Positions 6,554 to 7,844 of a stretch of 7,844 nt of DNA are shown here, in pieces. A model generated the notes under the pieces. The model saw only the letters and a program-made list of their open reading frames with translations, was not told the origin of the DNA and did not search any database. The translations under genes were made by a program, and so were the position numbers. Source of the stretch: Acidimicrobiales bacterium (GTDB lineage Bacteria; Actinomycetota; Acidimicrobiia; Acidimicrobiales; RAAP-2). The stretch spans positions 1-7,844 of the forward strand of contig JADGOF010000089.1 in NCBI GenBank assembly GCA_017883105.1. Direction: 5' to 3'. Position 1 is the first letter of the stretch, and each line of letters opens with the position of its first letter.

Positions 6554-6571
6554 AGTTTACGTCAACGTAAA
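6554..6571 (-). promoter_or_regulatory. Candidate operator and promoter of the exporter-MerR operon: perfect ACGT-containing dyad overlapping a -10
   Basis: On the minus strand TTTACGTTGACGTAAA (6571 to 6556) is a perfect inverted repeat with seven-base arms and a two-base centre. Its right arm overlaps a TAAACT (6559 to 6554) that fits TANNNT and ends six bases before ATG 6547. Dyads of this length and an ACGT core are reminiscent of operators of small-molecule MerR regulators. Classical MerR activators bind centred between -35 and -10; here the overlap with -10 would fit repression. The same dyad could affect the divergent DUF1015 gene. Confidence 0.6.
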
Positions 6572-6589
6572 GATTGACCGTGCACCCCA

Positions 6590-6611
6590 GGTCGGGAGAG
6601 GTGGACCGACC
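6590..6611. repeat. Short inverted repeat in the divergent control region
   Basis: GGTCGG (6590-6595) and CCGACC (6606-6611) are complementary arms separated by ten bases, upstream of the DUF1015 start. It could be a weak leader hairpin or a second protein site, but six-base GC arms also arise by chance in DNA of this composition. Confidence 0.2.
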
Positions 6612-6651
6612 AGATCGCCGATTGGATGTCGACGTGTGCTACGCAAGGGCC

Positions 6652-7844
6652 ATGCCCCGATTCGAACCGTTCGCCGGACTCCGGTATGACAGTGCACGGA
6701 TCGATCTGTCGATGGTCACCTCCCCGCCCTACGACGTCATCGGCCCCGAGGAACGGACTCGCCTGGTGAGCCGGCACAGCGCCAATTCCACTCGGATCGA
6801 GCTCCCCGAGCCGGACCATCGGGCCGGACTCGACCGGTACGGTCATGCGGCCAAGCAGTTTCACGACTGGCAGGAGGCGGGGATCCTCCTACGTGACCCG
6901 TCGTCGGCCTTCTACGTCTACCGGATGACCTCGCCCGACGGGCACGCCACCAACGGGGTCATCGGCTCCCTGGGCATCGACGACGAAAGCGCGGCGGGAA
7001 TCCTGCCCCACGAGCAGACGCTGCCCAAGCCGAAGAGCGATCGCCTGGCTCTTCTCCGGGCGACCCGGGCCAACCTCTCCCCCATCTGGGGCCTCTCCCT
7101 CACCCCGGGCCTGACCGGGCTGTTCGAGCAGTACACGCCTCCCGACATGGTGGTCGTCGACGACGACCAGGTCCGTCACGAGCTGTGGGTGGTCGACGAC
7201 CCGGCCGTCATGGACGCAGTGGGCCGGGCGATCGGGGCATCGCCCCTGGTGGTGGCCGACGGCCACCACCGCTACGAGACGGCCCTGACCTACCGCCGGG
7301 AGCTCGGCGCAGAGGCCGCGTCCTCGGGAGCCGACAGGGTGATGGCCCTGGTGGTCGAGCTCACCGGGGACCAGCTGGAGGTGGGCGCCATCCACCGCAC
7401 CCTTTCGGGCCTGCCCGACGGGATCGACCTGGTGGATGCCTTCTCGTCGTGGTTCGAGGTGACCCGGGCGGGGGACTTCGACGAGCGGACCATCGTCGCC
7501 CTCGGCCAGTCCGGAGCGTTCTCGTTGGTCATGCCGTCGGGCGCCTGGCTGCTCTCCCCCAAGGACGGCACCCCCGAGGCGGCCGGGGCCGACCTCGATT
7601 CTTCGATGGTGGCGCTGGTCATCGCCGAACTTCCCGATCACGACCTCAGCTTCTCCAACAGCTGGCACGAGGCGATGCGGGCAGTGGAGTCCGAACAGGC
7701 CCAGGCGGCCGTCCTGCTCCGGCCCGTCTCGGTCGACCAGATTGCCGAATGGGCCGACGCCGGCCGGAAGATGCCCCCGAAGACCACCTACTTCCACCCC
7801 AAGCCCCGCACCGGGATGGTCTTCCGGACCCTCGACACCCTCGC
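6652..7844 (+). CDS. DUF1015 (COG4198) family protein, right end cut off
   Basis: A conserved cytoplasmic protein of unestablished biochemical function; no signal peptide or membrane helix is visible. Seen: 397 complete codons with the family's hallmarks in order: SPPYDVI (24-30) near the N-terminus, PHEQTLPKPKSDRL (119-132), SPIWGL (143-148), ADGHHRYETAL (202-212), and near the edge PPKTTYFHPKPRTG (375-388). Family members are usually a little over 400 residues, so only a short tail should be missing. The DGHHR segment resembles one in ParB/Srx-fold proteins such as the free serine kinase SerK; a kinase-like role is an inference from that resemblance only. ATG 6652 is used because it gives a typical N-terminus; a weak AAGG (6645-6648) lies just upstream, and an in-frame GTG at 6634 is possible. 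It is divergent from the drug exporter with a 104-base shared control region; no functional link to export is apparent. Confidence 0.9.
   Translation, partial: MPRFEPFAGLRYDSARIDLSMVTSPPYDVIGPEERTRLVSRHSANSTRIELPEPDHRAGLDRYGHAAKQFHDWQEAGILLRDPSSAFYVYRMTSPDGHATNGVIGSLGIDDESAAGILPHEQTLPKPKSDRLALLRATRANLSPIWGLSLTPGLTGLFEQYTPPDMVVVDDDQVRHELWVVDDPAVMDAVGRAIGASPLVVADGHHRYETALTYRRELGAEAASSGADRVMALVVELTGDQLEVGAIHRTLSGLPDGIDLVDAFSSWFEVTRAGDFDERTIVALGQSGAFSLVMPSGAWLLSPKDGTPEAAGADLDSSMVALVIAELPDHDLSFSNSWHEAMRAVESEQAQAAVLLRPVSVDQIAEWADAGRKMPPKTTYFHPKPRTGMVFRTLDTL

Noticed and set aside
6574..6579. TTGACC as a -35 for the DUF1015 gene
   Set aside because: No acceptable -10 lies 16-18 bases downstream on the plus strand.

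Overview
The window is GC-rich, with G or C at most third codon positions, densely packed genes and frequent GTG starts. It has a fused nucleotidyltransferase/phosphomannomutase-like protein beside a CDP-alcohol phosphatidyltransferase, and promoters that look built for leaderless or short-leader transcripts. These traits suggest a high-GC actinobacterium, possibly Acidimicrobiia-like; the placement is an inference from gene content and base composition. No RNA genes, CRISPR arrays, insertion sequences or phage genes were seen.

Left part, minus strand (1-2131): a two-gene unit. A membrane CDP-alcohol phosphatidyltransferase (phosphatidylglycerophosphate or cardiolipin synthase type) is followed, with a 4-base GTGA overlap, by a large sugar-phosphate nucleotidyltransferase that runs off the left edge. 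The latter has a GDP-mannose-pyrophosphorylase-like N-terminus, a left-handed beta-helix and the start of a phosphomannomutase-like domain. Both would serve the cell envelope: one makes phospholipid, the other makes an activated sugar.

Middle, plus strand (2326-4297), divergent from the first unit: a 12-TM-type major facilitator exporter whose frame is broken by one extra base at about 3361, then 18 bases later a single-pass membrane protein with an extracytoplasmic SGNH esterase/acetyltransferase domain like the C-terminal half of OatA. An 18-base perfect inverted repeat at 4308-4325 separates this unit from the convergent one and is a candidate terminator.

Right-middle, minus strand (4332-6547): a drug-exporter operon, a 14-TM-type DHA2 (EmrB/QacA) transporter followed with an ATGA overlap by a cysteine-free MerR-family regulator. 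In front of the transporter lies a perfect dyad (TTTACGT-TG-ACGTAAA) overlapping a -10-like TAAACT six bases before the ATG. This makes a compact autoregulation model: the MerR protein binds the dyad and controls the exporter and itself.

Right edge, plus strand (6652-7844): a nearly complete DUF1015 (COG4198) protein of unknown function, transcribed divergently from the exporter operon and sharing its 104-base control region.

Nothing here is clearly a new defence or mobile system. The most useful leads are the dyad operator with its regulator, the stand-alone OatA-like SGNH protein, the phosphomannomutase-like domain lacking its phosphoserine loop, and the frameshifted exporter.
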